Part shown: in pieces, positions 32,301-43,189 of the stretch
Numbering within the stretch: the first letter of the stretch is position 1
Layout of the letters: every line of letters starts with the position of its first letter
Source: Cristatella mucedo
Taxonomy: Eukaryota; Bryozoa; Phylactolaemata; Cristatellidae
Reading direction: 5' to 3'
Assembly: GCA_009760855.2 (NCBI GenBank)
Contig: WPIO01000001.1
Coordinates: forward strand, 6,731,001 to 6,795,000
Length of the DNA stretch: 64,000 nt
Notes under the pieces: model-generated
Databases searched by the model: none
What the model saw: only the letters and a program-made list of their open reading frames with translations
Told to the model about the DNA's origin: nothing
Position numbers and translations under genes: made by a program

Positions 32301-32307
32301 TTTAGAG

Positions 32308-32587
32308 CTTGATGAAGATATTATTGATCAAGCCACTAAGATATGGTATTTATCATTGCCTAGAAATGAAGGAGATAATTAAGTTTAGAACGATTGTTAA
32401 GGAAATGCCATGTGGTTTAACCTGTTTAGATCCACCCACGTTTCACTTAGTAAGGAGTGCATCACATGAGCAATGTTTGAATGGAGGTTTCTGGGACGAT
32501 GTTGAGGAATATCGTGATATAGAGCTTAGATTAGCTTTGAGTTCTGCTCTTGAAAGTATTAATGGCTATCTTTTATTCTATCTTTAG
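32308..32587 (+). CDS. Unrecognised Polinton-side ORF
   Basis: A 92-codon open frame with no recognised domain. Its AT-rich composition matches the element rather than the flank. It contains one CxxxC-free acidic stretch (WDDVEEYRDIEL). It may be an element gene or chance. Confidence 0.25.
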
Positions 32588-33059
32588 CATATTTCAGTTA
32601 GCTAACTTTTTTCTTTCTTTGCATAAAAAATGGATAGAGTTGAAATTATTCAGGATGTAATCAAGCACGTTAGAAGACATTTCGATTACTCGCCACCTAT
32701 CAGAGTTACCTCTTAACTTGCATTATGGTTAAAGATTATCTAGAAAGCGTTTTCAATATTATGACTACCGTCAAACTATCGCCAAACTCTAGTAACGATT
32801 AGCTTATAGTTGTTAATGGATGTTCTTACGAAGTAAATCCACCTGTTACACGAATATAAACTATTTTTTATGGCTTTATCAATGATTACAATCTTAGACT
32901 TGATCAATATTGTGTACATTACCAGACATAGTTTACATCAATTATTACAACTTCATTCATGACATAGGAGAATGCCACTTCATAGCTATACTGATGATTT
33001 TTATTCTATATCTTCCGACTTTTCCGTAGATTCATTTTCAATCAGCATCGAAGAGTTTA

Positions 33060-33454
33060 ATTAATATAAAATATTATTGACATAAGAGAAGAGTTTGCCA
33101 AGAAAAAGTACAATTACCTTTCAGCTGAAAGCGATAGGATAAAAGCTTGTTTGAGAAAAGTTTCGGTAGTTTCTTTTTCAGGTTTTAATCATCTTTAATG
33201 AAGTTCTAACTGCGATAGTCAGCTCTTACATAGATACAATCAAGGAAATGCGAGACTTTTCCATAGTTTTAGCTGGTTTTTCGTCTCTCAGGGGTTCAGC
33301 GAATAGCCTTATTTTACAAATTGAGAAACGAAAACACTCAAAACTAATCAACAACGATAAGCTAGTAGAAAACGTGATCAACGCATTATCAGATGACGTT
33401 GTTACTCAAGGTGAGTTGCTGGATATAATCGTTGGTGGGATGAGTTCAGGTTGA
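33060..33454 (+). pseudogene. Possible Polinton-associated coiled/membrane protein remnant
   Basis: Two frames lie in series: EEFAKKKYNYLSAESDRIKA at ~33090-33150, then an open frame 33248-33454 ending in a helical KLVENVINALSDD segment. The layout, a charged helix followed by a Gly/Ser-rich stretch and a second charged helix, recalls a recurrent accessory protein of Polintons. That is an impression, not a proven match. Broken by at least two frameshifts. Confidence 0.25.
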
Positions 33455-33778
33455 CTAAGCATAGTTGAGAACGGTAAACTCTTCTCTTGCAAAGCTTCTC
33501 TTGAATTCATTTACCCAATATTGACCTCGCATAAACATAATCCTCACAATCGTATGATCGTAGTCAGCGAATAACTTGCGTCATAGTAATGTAGCTCTTC
33601 CTCGTTTCACGCTTTGCCTCTCTCCGTCTTCCAACAAATATCCAGCGTTAGTTTCTAACTCTGGAGATTTTTCAGTTTCATATTCTGGTTTTTTTTTATA
33701 TTTACTTTCTTATTTTTGCATTGCATCTATAGGTTTAATACCAATCATAGCCGTCTCGCTATTGGTCAGGTAATCTAT

Positions 33779-34301
33779 CACCTATGGCAAGTTCTTAACC
33801 CTCTTTCTGTTTCTTTCACCGTTTCCTACTTCTAACTCTTTTTCATATCGATACATGAATAACCTCGCAGCAACAGTTTTGTTCATCCTCTCAACCATTG
33901 CCACATTCTTGTTAGTAACTGCTTCTCTAATTGTCAATTTATGTTTTTCCGTTTTTTTTAAATTCTCCTTTAAACTCTGATCCAGGGTCAACAGTCATTA
34001 CCTCGGCCGTTTGAGTTTGATCCGAGAGTAGATGCTCCTTATAGCTTTGCTCACATCTCTAGCAGTCTTCGTCTTTGGCATCTGTATACCTACGCGCCAC
34101 ATCACTAACACACAGTGCATACTTATAAACATTATCGTTGGGTAGGTATAGTATATCTGCTGGATGTTGATCGTGGGGTATGGTGACATCGATGAAACCA
34201 CTAGGAATTTTTCTAGGTCTACTCTTGAATACCTGAATGATGGCAGCATTTTCATGATATTCTCTCTCCTTCTGTATTTCATTAAATGTTTTGAAAGACA
34301 T
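33779..34301 (-). pseudogene. Retroviral-type DDE integrase, Polinton c-int class
   Basis: Minus-strand pieces follow the order of an RNase H-fold integrase core. The first catalytic Asp is in HPADILYL, the second in TVDPGSEF, and the Glu in VERMNKT, over three reading frames. The integrase inserts Polinton DNA and makes 6-bp target duplications. Frameshifts fall near 34090 and 33965, so no intact protein is possible. The zinc-binding N-terminal domain and any chromodomain were not recognised. Its place at one end of the element agrees with known Polinton layouts. Confidence 0.7.
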
Positions 34302-34347
34302 AGCTTTTTATTTAATGTACGGTTTTGATTTGCAATTCATGTAAAGT

Positions 34348-34834
34348 AGACAAAGTCTCAAGTCATTTACGAATTATTTAACGCTAAAACCCGAGAATTA
34401 ATTTGCATCAGATGTAAACCTCCAATCGTAAGACGTTACAAGTTTATGTGTGCCTACTGTGACAAGGACGAGAATGAAACCGACTTTGATAACGATGGTA
34501 AAGTGTGCATGAAATGTTATGGATTGGTTTGCAAGATATATTCGAAAACGTCTCAGTTATTTTTAAAGATCAAAAAGAATGTTCGCTAATGCATTCACTG
34601 GTTGGGGGATGTACACATTTCAAATCTAGAAAGATAGTCACAACCAACTGCGGATGTAAACCACGTATCAAGCACACATGTTCTGATCTATTTTACAAGG
34701 CAGTTGAAGCGATTATCATGATCTTTAACACCACTAGATATAAAAGGAATGCTTTTATATCTAGTGGTGTTAAAGAATGTAACACAGCTCAGGGAATTAT
34801 CATTTTTGATATTTCATCAGCTCTATTCACGTAA
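34348..34834 (+). pseudogene. Cysteine-rich zinc-ribbon-like protein, frameshifted
   Basis: The first frame (to TAA ~34590) has three CxxC pairs (ICIRCK, CAYCDK, CMKCY) and a further Cys, as expected for paired zinc ribbons. A second frame from 34505 carries NCGCKPRIKHTC and ends at 34834. I read this as one gene split by a frameshift. Function unknown. Zinc-binding is inferred from cysteine spacing only. The frame runs through a perfect 24-bp hairpin at its 3' part. Confidence 0.4.
34723..34775. repeat. Perfect 24-bp stem, 5-nt loop hairpin
   Basis: 34723-34746 and 34752-34775 are exact reverse complements around GAATG. It lies between a plus-strand gene and the convergent minus-strand fibre gene. 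Confidence 0.9.
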
Positions 34835-35700
34835 CTATGTAACTGACTAGGAGATTGACATTTGTGCTTCCAGTGCCATTAATGACTTTAAAACCTGCAG
34901 GAATTATAGTAAAAGCAGCTTCATCTCTCAATCCTTCATTAACACTGACTATCCTGATGTCTCCTGTTAGCAATGTGATATTTTGGTTTTGAGAGAAAGG
35001 GATGCAAGTGCTACCTCCAGCCACATGTATGAGAGCGTGATAAGAGTTTTATCGACGGTTATCTAAGTGTAAGCTGTAGAGAAATGTATTTCACCAGACA
35101 ATGACGTACCAGCTAATGTCAGCACTACCACTTCGCTAACTCCTCTACCGTAGGCTGTGTCTGCATAGGATTTATAACAAGCGTCTGTAGGATTTCCGGT
35201 AGTCATCAAGTTGGTTATTTTGTTGTTACTCATGTTTAAGTCATATCCAACACAGACTTTAGAATGACATCTCGTTTCATAGATCCATAGGTAACGCAAA
35301 AGTTATCATCTAGAGCTGAAGGCGTACTAGAACTAGAATTCCAGTAAGTGGATGTTATAGCGAATCCTCCTATGTTCAAATCTACCAGTAATCGTGTCAC
35401 CAGCTTTATTATCTTTGGAGTGAAGCTGACTTCTAATGACCAAATCATTAGCATTAACAGCAGCTCCAACGTTGATCAATGTTTAACCAGAGCAATCGAT
35501 GGTTGATGCTGCGGTCGTGATAGATGATCTTGGAAAGTTCTTATCAGCATAAGCTTTGTATACAGCAACTCTGGGATTTACAGGATCTTTAACATTCACG
35601 GCTGTGTTTCGTCATATTCAAGTCTGTTTAACTCTTTCCCCAGACTGTAGCGATATAATCTCCTCTCCTAAGCATTCTATATTATAAATTTCAACTTTAG
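34827..35700 (-). pseudogene. Phage-tail-fibre-like repeat protein, minus-strand copy
   Basis: Read 5' to 3' on the minus strand, it has a VKDPVNPRVAVYKAYADK unit (~35.56 kb), an INVGAAVNANDLVIR unit, a LNIGGFAITSTYW segment and a DLNMSNNKITNL...DACYKSYAD unit (~35.2 kb). It then has a terminal domain ending in GSTNVNLLVSYIVT. The D-L-[ND]-M-x-[NS]-x-I-x-N-L ... DA-x3-Y-A/V-D pattern is the repeat known from bacteriophage tail fibres. Three or more frame breaks. I infer a virion fibre or spike, acting at the particle surface. Confidence 0.5.
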
Positions 35701-35869
35701 ATTTGTTTAGTACTTCTGGGACTAATCGTACACATTTTTTTAATCTATCTTTATCTGTTTCTCTAATTGTTTGTATCAACATTGTTAACGTAAAAACTAA
35801 TATCCTTTTCCTTTCTCATAATTGAATCTGCCATGATCAGATATCAGGCTAAACTTAAAATTGTAACTT

Positions 35870-36205
35870 TTCTTATCCCTGAGAAGGTACAAAATAAATG
35901 ATTTACTAACTGGCTTCCAGCGGCAATATAATCTTGAGGTTTATGAAAACAATTTAAACCGAGAACACTTAACTCAAAATCGCAGAACAAACATTCTTGC
36001 TTATCTAATACGTACAATCCTAGTAGACATTGTGCTTCATTTTGAGGGGAATCTTGTCTTCTATGAGGTCTCTAGACCACAAACATTTTATTTCTACAGG
36101 TTTTTTAGACTCTCCAGCACGAATCATTCTATCTGGACTATAAAGATAGCAACCATCTTTGGAGAAACAGTCATTAGCATTAGTGAGGTCGTTTTTAAAC
36201 TTCAT
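35870..36205 (-). pseudogene. YqaJ-like (alkaline) exonuclease remnant
   Basis: The 61-codon frame 36020-36205 has YSPDRM followed by PVEIKC, the S-x-D and E-x-K arms of a PD-(D/E)xK nuclease of the YqaJ/lambda-exonuclease group. A shifted frame continues with EAQCLLGLYVL and CLFCDFELSV, resembling the Q-x2-LL and CDF-V segments that follow in that family. Such enzymes process DNA ends for recombination or packaging. The N-terminal part is cut off by the LINE inserted from ~36250. Confidence 0.45.
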
Positions 36206-36249
36206 TTATAGTAGCTTTGCAGCTATCGGTTCAAACGTTTTTCAAAAAC

Positions 36250-37186
36250 GTAAGGGTGCTCTTAATTGGAAAGGCTGTCTCTCAAAATTGGCTCTGCCAG
36301 CATATCTCCTGTCGAATCAGCTCGAAATCTAGGTGTCATATTCCAAAGCGACCTCTCGTTAGACGACCATATCAGCTCCACAGTCAAATCTGCCTATTTT
36401 CAGCTTCATAACATTGCTCAAATTCGGGCTTGTTTAGATAAGGATACCACGTCTAAGTTGGTCCATGCATTCGTGACATCTCGTCTCGACTTCTGCAACT
36501 CACTGCTTACTGGCCTACCAGCATGTGCGATCAGGCGATTGCAGCTGGTGCAAAACTCGGCAGCTAGGCTTGTCTGTCGTGAGCGTCGCAGTTGCCACAT
36601 TACTCCACTTCTCGCCGACCTGCACTGGCTACCAGTCAAGCAACGGATCGACTTCAAGGTTTTGTCGCTCACTGTAGGCCATTTCATTCTTGGGCTCCAG
36701 CCTATCTCTCAGATATGCTACCCCATCAGGCCATCATCGTACCACCCGCTTTTCGGAATCCAACAGTCTAGAAATACCTCGTACAAACCTCAAATCCTTT
36801 GGAGACCGTGCATTTAGTTCGTATGCTCCCAAAGCCTGGAACTCCCTCCCGACCTGCGTCAGAACATCCCCTGACCTGACCACATTTAAAAGGAACCTAA
36901 AAATACACCTCTTTAGGACAGCATTTTAGTGTGTCCCTGTGATTCGTCCTTCACGTGCTTATGCGTGCTGACACTGTGCATGCTGCCACTAACCACATTT
37001 GCATGCCGACCCTGTGCATGTCACCCCTAACCATGTTATTCATTTTGTTTGTTTTTTCAAGCAGGATTTTACTTACCATTCAATTGCATTTCCCTTTGCA
37101 GAAAATGTAAAGCGCCTAGAAAGAGATTAAGTTCTCTGAGGGTGCTTGATCAAGTACATTATTATTATTATTATTATTATTATTAT
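36250..37186 (+). mobile_element. L2/CR1-type LINE inserted in the Polinton
   Basis: Begins inside the RT C-terminal region (KIGSASISPVESARNLGVIF) and runs to the stop after KIHLFRTAF, then 3'UTR and (ATT)n at 37161-37186. A frameshift near 36680 (LTVGHFILG in place of the usual frame) breaks it. Confidence 0.85.
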
Positions 37187-37390
37187 GCACGCACTTCAAT
37201 TATCCTACTTTCATTTTCTTTCAGTTTATCGTTTCAGGTTCTTTCTTTGCCATGCTTGCCATCGATATGTCCAATTCTTTATACATTATATAATCGCTAC
37301 TTTTTAAACCTTTTTTCCTGATTCGCTTTTTCTCTATCCCGTTGTTTTTTTTGTTATGTGCATACTCTCCATCTTCTCTGCTTTGTATAG

Positions 37391-37699
37391 CTAATCTTCG
37401 CTCTTCTTCTTTAAGTCGTTCTTCCTCTTTTCGCTTTCGCGTTCATCCTCTTCTTTCTTGAGCTCTGCAGCCTCCGATCTTTTTTGAGCTTATTTCATAA
37501 CTTTTGCTTCTTTATACGCATCAACTTTTTTTGAGATTGCAAGTCCAGCATCGACTGCTGCTTTCACTCTGCTGACTATATCTGTACCGTGCTCTTTACC
37601 AAATTCAACTGCCTTCTTGCCAGCATTAACTATCGCATCAAGAGCTCCAGCTCCAACAATCGTCCTTCCACTAGCTCCGCGCGCTTTAGTGAAGCCCAT
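37391..37699 (-). pseudogene. Small Gly/Ala- and Lys-rich protein
   Basis: MGFTKARGASGRTIVGAGAL begins a 69-codon frame rich in Gly, Ala and Lys, ending KEAKVMK at a TAA. The same frame then continues for 32 codons of Lys/Glu-rich sequence (KRSEAAELKKEEDERE) to a TAG at 37391. It resembles small basic core or membrane-active virion proteins in composition only. It lies immediately downstream of the penton-like pair. Function unknown. Confidence 0.35.
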
Positions 37700-37723
37700 T
37701 TTTCTTCTCTATATTGATCATTA

Positions 37724-38536
37724 TCAAATTTCAAGGGTGACTACAGTCTTTCCAATAGTGGCAAGGCTTTTTCCATTCTGATCCATTAGATTAACACTCG
37801 ATAACTCATTATTTCATCGAGAGTGCTAAAAGTAAGATCTAGACAAGATGGACATCTATCGATGCGCATGTCTACTTTTTTTATCTGGAAATATATCAGC
37901 CAGATCCATGATTAATAATGTATCACACTGCTTCTCTTTGTGATAATTCTTTGGCATATCTACCAAACCGCAATTGAATATAACTTCGTTCACATCTTCG
38001 TTAGAGGGTATTGGCATCTTGTTCTACGCCATGTGCCAGAGAAATACATCGCTTCTTTCTCGGTACCTTCATAAGGAGTTCCACCTACCTAACGAGATCA
38101 GAAAAATCCTTGCAAGCTTGAGATAAAACCTAGAGTATCGCCAATAGAATTAGCTCAACCAGCCAATGCTCTAGATCCTAGGAAAACAGTGTAATCGTCC
38201 TTCACTGGCATGATAAACTCACCGTCACCATCCGCGACTTGAATGCAATTGTATCACCTTCACCTGCGGTTGCTAAAGCTCTATTTGGTGCCATTGATAA
38301 CGAACCGCTTTCATAAAAGCCAGGCGGGACTGTGACATAACTGTATCGATCATTGTCGCCTTTAGACGTAATACATTGTTTGTGGCAGCAATATTCGATA
38401 TTGGTTTATTCACATAGGTAAATTCTATTCTTTTAAGATCAATTTCTTTATAATCTTTGCTGCATATCTTTGGGTTTAGAGTCACTCCCAACTCTGATTT
38501 ATCGATACTGCTGCTGACAAGTTTAATTGCTCTCAT
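37724..38536 (-). pseudogene. Penton-like (single jelly-roll) capsid protein, copy 2
   Basis: Begins MRAIKLVSSSIDKSELGVTL, continues with a VTVPPGFYESGSL strand-turn motif, an LLIMDLADIFPDK segment, and ends VNLMDQNGKSLATIGKTVV with a terminal EI. This closing D-x-x-G-x-x-L beta-strand pattern is shared with the gene directly upstream and is typical of Polinton/adintovirus minor capsid proteins. It starts 2 bp after its neighbour's stop, so the two look like one transcription unit. Broken by stops and at least three frameshifts. Confidence 0.5.
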
Positions 38537-38537
38537 T

Positions 38538-39410
38538 CTATATCAACTCTAATATTTTAATGTCTAAAACAATCTCTTCATCGGCAAATTCTAAAGGCAA
38601 CCCGCTCTGATCTGTGAACCACACTCTAATAGAATTTTAAGTGTTTGTAGATAAGAGGTGATACACAGGGAATCTAGGTTCATAAACCATCAATACACCT
38701 GGTTCAAAGTTAAAGGCAAACTTTCCCAGTATTTGAGTTTGAACTCCGCTGTTGTAGCTCGTGTATCATTTTCCATCGTATCTCAATGCACCAGTGATCA
38801 GGCTGGTAGAACCCACTGAGAAGATGTTTAAAGAATACGTTTTAGTACTTCCTGTGCACCTCACAAAATTTGTGATTTCTGGATATGTGGTAGCAAAGTT
38901 TGGATCGGTCGTATAAGCGTCAGCAGTAAATCCTAAAACGGGGTTAATCCTTGATTTTTTTTAGCTAGGTAAGTGCTTCCAGGTTGAGAGTGGCCACCCT
39001 TTCAAAGTTGCGGTATCAGCACAGATTTTGAATTTGTCAGTGCTTCCACTTTGAGCAATACTATTATTGATGATGTCTATAACGCTGGTTTACCATCCTT
39101 CATCCGTGAACGCAGGATAGTTACCAGGTCTCAACGTAATGACTTGCTCAGATCCTCCAACTATGTATGTAATCTATATGTGAAAGTGCTTGGCTTCAGA
39201 GATATTTTTAAGGTATTAGGTATTTAAGGTTTTTAAGGTAAGGTCCTGAGAATTTTTCAGGGCAATCTTTGCTGTCCTATTCACCTTTATCGCTGGATTA
39301 AAAGATGATGAAATATTCGATCACTTACCCGTTAATGTAATCGTCTACCATTTAGATGCTGAGCTCATATTTTTTAGAATGTCACCCATCATGTTTTCGA
39401 TGGCGCTCAT
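38538..39410 (-). pseudogene. Penton-like (single jelly-roll) capsid protein, copy 1
   Basis: Minus-strand segments in order: an MSSASKW start region, VGGSEQVITLRPGNYPAFTD, INNSIAQSGSTDKFKI, FVRCTGSTKTYSLNIF, VLMVYEPRFPVYHLL and the closing IRVWFTDQSGLPLEFADEEI. The x-I-x-L-R-P-G-N-Y strand motif and the final FTDQ-G-L strand are Polinton penton-like features. In-frame TAG, TGA and TAA codons interrupt an otherwise continuous frame, so it is a pseudogene. It vertex-caps the icosahedral particle in relatives. Confidence 0.55.
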
Positions 39411-39739
39411 ATTCTTTGCGATATCTCCGATAGTCTTCTACTTATATCTGCTACAAATTTCTCCGGAACACGATTGACTTTACTCAAGTAATCTACCGCA
39501 GGAGAAATGGAGTTGACATCACCAGTGTTACCTGCTGCTCTTTCATCCACAACATGAGTTTATCTTCCACATCTTTGTGGTCTTTAAAAAACATGGGAAC
39601 AATGTGTACACCTTCACCTTTCCTCTGAGGTGTAGTTCTTAAATCGTATCATCTCCTGGTTGCAAGCTGATGATGGAACCGATTCTATTAGCAAGTTCTA
39701 TATTCTTGCCATCTTTAGAGCTTCTCAAAAGTGAATGCG

Positions 39740-40343
39740 CTTTTTCTAAATGTGAAGTATCTCCAGCACTTTAGTAACTTTTTTCTTAATCTCTCGCTCA
39801 ACTTTTAGGTTTTCCAGGAGGCAAGTCATCCAGCAATCCAATTTCTCTGACGTTAACTCTAGTCTTTACTTTAGGAGTACCTGCACTAGCATTGACACCG
39901 TGAACTTCAAAGCGATGTTTTTTCTAAACTCCATCGACATGTTTCTCGTTTCTTCGCAGGGTGCGTTTGCTATAGAAGCGTTAATCAGATTCTTAGCTGA
40001 TTCTAGGTCACCTTCACTTTCCTAGTGATCTTCATTATCGTTCTGCCGATGTCGGCACTTTTAGCTTCAATCTTGGGAGCTCTAGCTGCTAACGAAGGTT
40101 TGATTGCGGCTAATTGGGGCAAATCTACATCGAATGAATCGCTTATATCTGAAGTGCAATACTTCGAAGCAATCTTGACTGCTCGTTTGTCTAAAGAAGC
40201 TTCTGCAGCATTTCTTCGTTCTATTTCATCTCTCATAACTTGCATCTTTAATTCATCTTTGAAAAGTCTCGCGTTATTAATTCTCTCAACATCATTAAAA
40301 TACTCTTCTTATTCTGCAAACCACTTTCCGCTGTGTGCCATGT
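39740..40343 (-). pseudogene. Coiled-coil protein of the Polinton capsid block
   Basis: A long helical, heptad-like region (KDELKMQVMRDEIERRNAAE) follows MAHSGKWFAE and one in-frame TAA. The C-terminal part has PKVKTRVNVREIGLLDDLPP in another frame. Located between ATPase and penton-like genes. No domain recognised. A virion assembly or minor structural role is plausible from position only. Confidence 0.4.
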
Positions 40344-40539
40344 TCTAAAAAAAGGGATTTTGAAATTATGGGTGATTACTAACTGGATCTACGCTCCAAA
40401 GCTTGCCATTAGAATCTTCTTTCGTGAGATCCCTCATGCATTAATAATGTGTGTTGCTCGTGCTGTTATTAACCCGGTTTCTAAACTTCCTTCTTTTCAC
40501 GTTTTCTGCATACGTATCTAGAATGTATTCGTTATTCCT

Positions 40540-41042
40540 TTAATTTAACTTGAACGTGATGACATTTGCATTGTTTCTGATTTCTACTCTTGTTATTCCT
40601 GTAAATCCTTGAGACAGGTAAAACGTGTTCAGCTTTTCGCGTCTGCCTCTCGTAAAGTACTCCAAAATAGGAGTTTGATCTTCAGTCATCAAATCATCCA
40701 AGATGACCACGGTCTTATCGGATTTTGGAAAACTTTCAACTCTAGGCAAGTTTTCAATTCCGTCAATCCACTCGAGCCTGCCTTTGGCTTTCTTATCTGC
40801 TGTCTGATTGATTCCTTAATACAAATCCTGATCTAGACTGCTGGCGCAGATACAACATGTATTGCTATTCAAAGGAAGCTTTCCATCTTCGTTTGGAAGG
40901 AATATCCATTTGCATAAGAGTTGCGTTTTTCCACATCCAGATGGTCCTACTACAGACTGCGTATAGGAACGCTAGGTAGAAAATCCAAGTGCCCTCGTTT
41001 CAGAATCTTGTCCAAAATAATAGGTCTAACTTTCGCGATCAT
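40540..41042 (-). pseudogene. FtsK/HerA-type genome-packaging ATPase
   Basis: The gene starts at MIAKVRPIILDKIL (41042). The Walker A motif GPSGCGKTQLLCKW lies in a shifted frame at ~40930-40960. A Walker B region VVILDDLM lies in the 40540-40749 frame, followed by the TRGRREKLNTFYLSQ segment typical of this ATPase clade. It would power DNA entry into the capsid. Two frameshifts near 40980 and 40760 disable it. It is divergently placed to the zinc-ribbon gene starting at about 41050. Confidence 0.7.
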
Positions 41043-41055
41043 GTTCTATATAAAT

Positions 41056-41438
41056 TTAACTAATTATATAGGAGAATAGGTATTGCGTCAAGTGTACGAA
41101 GCAGGCGGAGACAGTTGGCGAGCATTATCAAGAGGTTCCAATTCCACGAGCAGCTCAAGGCGTTCATTCTCATAGGTAAATGTGTGACGTGTAGATCCAA
41201 GAAAACTCAATTCACGACCCTTAGAAGCAGCGGTGCAGGGTTTGTTAAAGAAATTTCACTTATGAAAATAGCTTTGAATGTAAGAAGGAGTAGAAAGGAT
41301 GAACCAGAGCACGATATTGTAATGAAAAGAGTCAAGAGAGAAGATACTGATATGACAAGTAATAGTGGACTAATGAGCTTAATTGATAGTATGAAATTTA
41401 GAAACAGTTCTGGTATATATTCTGGAAAGAGAGTATGA
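41056..41438 (+). pseudogene. Small zinc-ribbon (DUF5679-like) protein
   Basis: One frame has RYCVKCTKQAETV, a shifted frame has KAFILIGKCVTCRSKKTQF. The spacing and the YCVKC / G-x-C-x2-C pair suggest a DUF5679-like zinc ribbon. The rest (41280-41438) is basic and polar (NVRRSRKDEPEHD). One frameshift at ~41150. The stop overlaps the start region of the protease gene. Confidence 0.45.
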
Positions 41439-41454
41439 TCAGGATGGAATTATG

Positions 41455-41872
41455 GAAAGAAATCTGGAGACGAGTTTATGGAGTTTAGAGAATTCATCAC
41501 TGCTTTTAAAAACTGAGATCTAGACCATTAACTGACGCGGATATTAAAAATTACGTTTAATAGCTAGGAATAGAAGCTTTAGATGTGTGCTTGCTAGAGA
41601 TGAATTGGTAAAAATTAGAAGGAGACCTAACGAATGCTGGATATGTGATACTGGTGATTCGAGCAATGCGACATACCATTGGATCGCTGTGAAAGCGAAT
41701 CCCAAAGATTACTTTGATTTTGATTCATTTGGAGCACCTCCTCTACCTGAAGTCGAGATATTTCGGTGGACTGCCAAACTTTTCCGCATAAAAATTGAAT
41801 CAGTATTATGAAACGGATTGCGGTAGATGTTGTTTAGAGTTTTTGTCGCTCATGCAAACGTTTCATGACAAT
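41455..41872 (+). pseudogene. Adenain-like cysteine protease (Polinton PRO)
   Basis: Frame 41587-41811 carries the catalytic His in YHWIAV and Asp in DFDSFG. A +1-shifted frame continues with QYYETDCGRCCLEFL, providing the oxyanion Gln and nucleophile Cys region. The catalytic set is therefore visible in order although in two frames. In relatives this enzyme matures capsid precursors. The gene ends where the LINE copy at 41872 begins. Confidence 0.7.
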
Positions 41873-42497
41873 AATAATTATAATAATAATAATGTACTTG
41901 ATAAAGCGCCCTCAGAGAACTCAATCTCTTTCTAGGCGCTTTACATTTGCTGCAAAGGGAAATGCAATTGAATGCTAAGTAAAATCCTGCTTGAAAAACA
42001 AACAAAATGAATAACATGGTTAGGGGTGACATGCACAGGGTCGGCATGCAAATGTGGTTAGTGGCAGCATGCACAGTGTCAGCACGTGAAGGACGAATCA
42101 CAGGGACCCACTAAAATGCTGTCCTAAAGAGGTGTGTTTTTAGGTTCCTTTTAAATGTGGTCAGGTCAGGGGATGTTCTGACGCAGGTCGGGAGGGAGTT
42201 CCAGGCTTTGGGAGCATATGAACTAAATGCACGGTCTCCAAAGGATTTAAGGTTTGTACGAGGTATTTCCAGACTGTTGGATTCCGAAAAGCGGGTGGTA
42301 CGATGCTTGGCCTGATGGGGTAGTATATCTGACAGATAGGCTGGAGCCATAGAATGAAGGGACCTAAAAGTGAGCGACAAAACCTTGAAGTCGATCCGTT
42401 GCTTGACTGGTAGCCAGTGCAGGTCGGCGAGAAGTGGAGTAATGTGGCAACTGCGACGCTCACGGCAGACAAGTCTAATTGCCGAGTTTTGCACCAT
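41872..42497 (-). mobile_element. L2/CR1-type LINE inserted in the Polinton
   Basis: Minus-strand (ATT)n tail, 3'UTR, and 128 codons of the RT C-terminus (SSYAPKAWNSLPTCVRTSPD) up to the truncation at ~42497, which reads straight through AVSVAVATLLHFSPTCT in another frame. Confidence 0.85.
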
Positions 42498-42499
42498 GA

Positions 42500-42830
42500 C
42501 GACTTTGGGTTAGTCATCTTTTAGGTGGTTAATTTTCACTTAAATAAATTTTTTTCTATGGTATAGAAAGATTACTTCCAAGAAAGTTTCAAACAAAACA
42601 AATGAAATCAAGTCAGACACAGTTCCTCCAAAAGTTAAATTGCAATTCAGAGAAACCTCGGATGGCAAGCACTACCTCTACGCAACCGCATTCCTAGATT
42701 CTAACAAAACAGTTGATAAGAAGATCGTTTCGCTGCGGATGAAGTCTCAAAGAAACTTGGACTTAAGTACACCATAGATAAGCTTGTGGGTGTTAGCGTA
42801 TCATTCATTAAAGAATATGAAATATGACTA
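42500..42830 (+). pseudogene. Unrecognised small Polinton protein
   Basis: Frame pieces PPKVKLQFRETSDGKHYLYA and KKLGLKYTIDKLVGVSVSF with a frameshift between. No domain recognised. Position next to the protease suggests a late, structural gene. Confidence 0.3.
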
Positions 42831-43189
42831 TTTACAATAGACAATATGAAAGTTTCCCTGTATTTTTAAAGCTTCCACCAGGGACGTATTCTCAAGGATT
42901 TCCTTTAGGCAGTGATATGTGCCTTTCCTTACCTCCAAACAGTTGTGTGGCTACAGCCTCCATGAATCCAGAACCAAGTTTCTTTGACTGTACTTCATGA
43001 TTTGCTCGAATCTGGTCATGCGATAGCACAATCTTTACGCCCATCCTTTATCCATATTCTTTTTATGAGATTAGACTGTGGTTTAGTAATTAGCAATCAA
43101 TTTGGTATGGATGGATAAAATAAGGTTTAGAAAGGTAGGTTTATGGCTAGTGGAGAAGCTACACTATTAGCAATCATACGCCTCTGATA

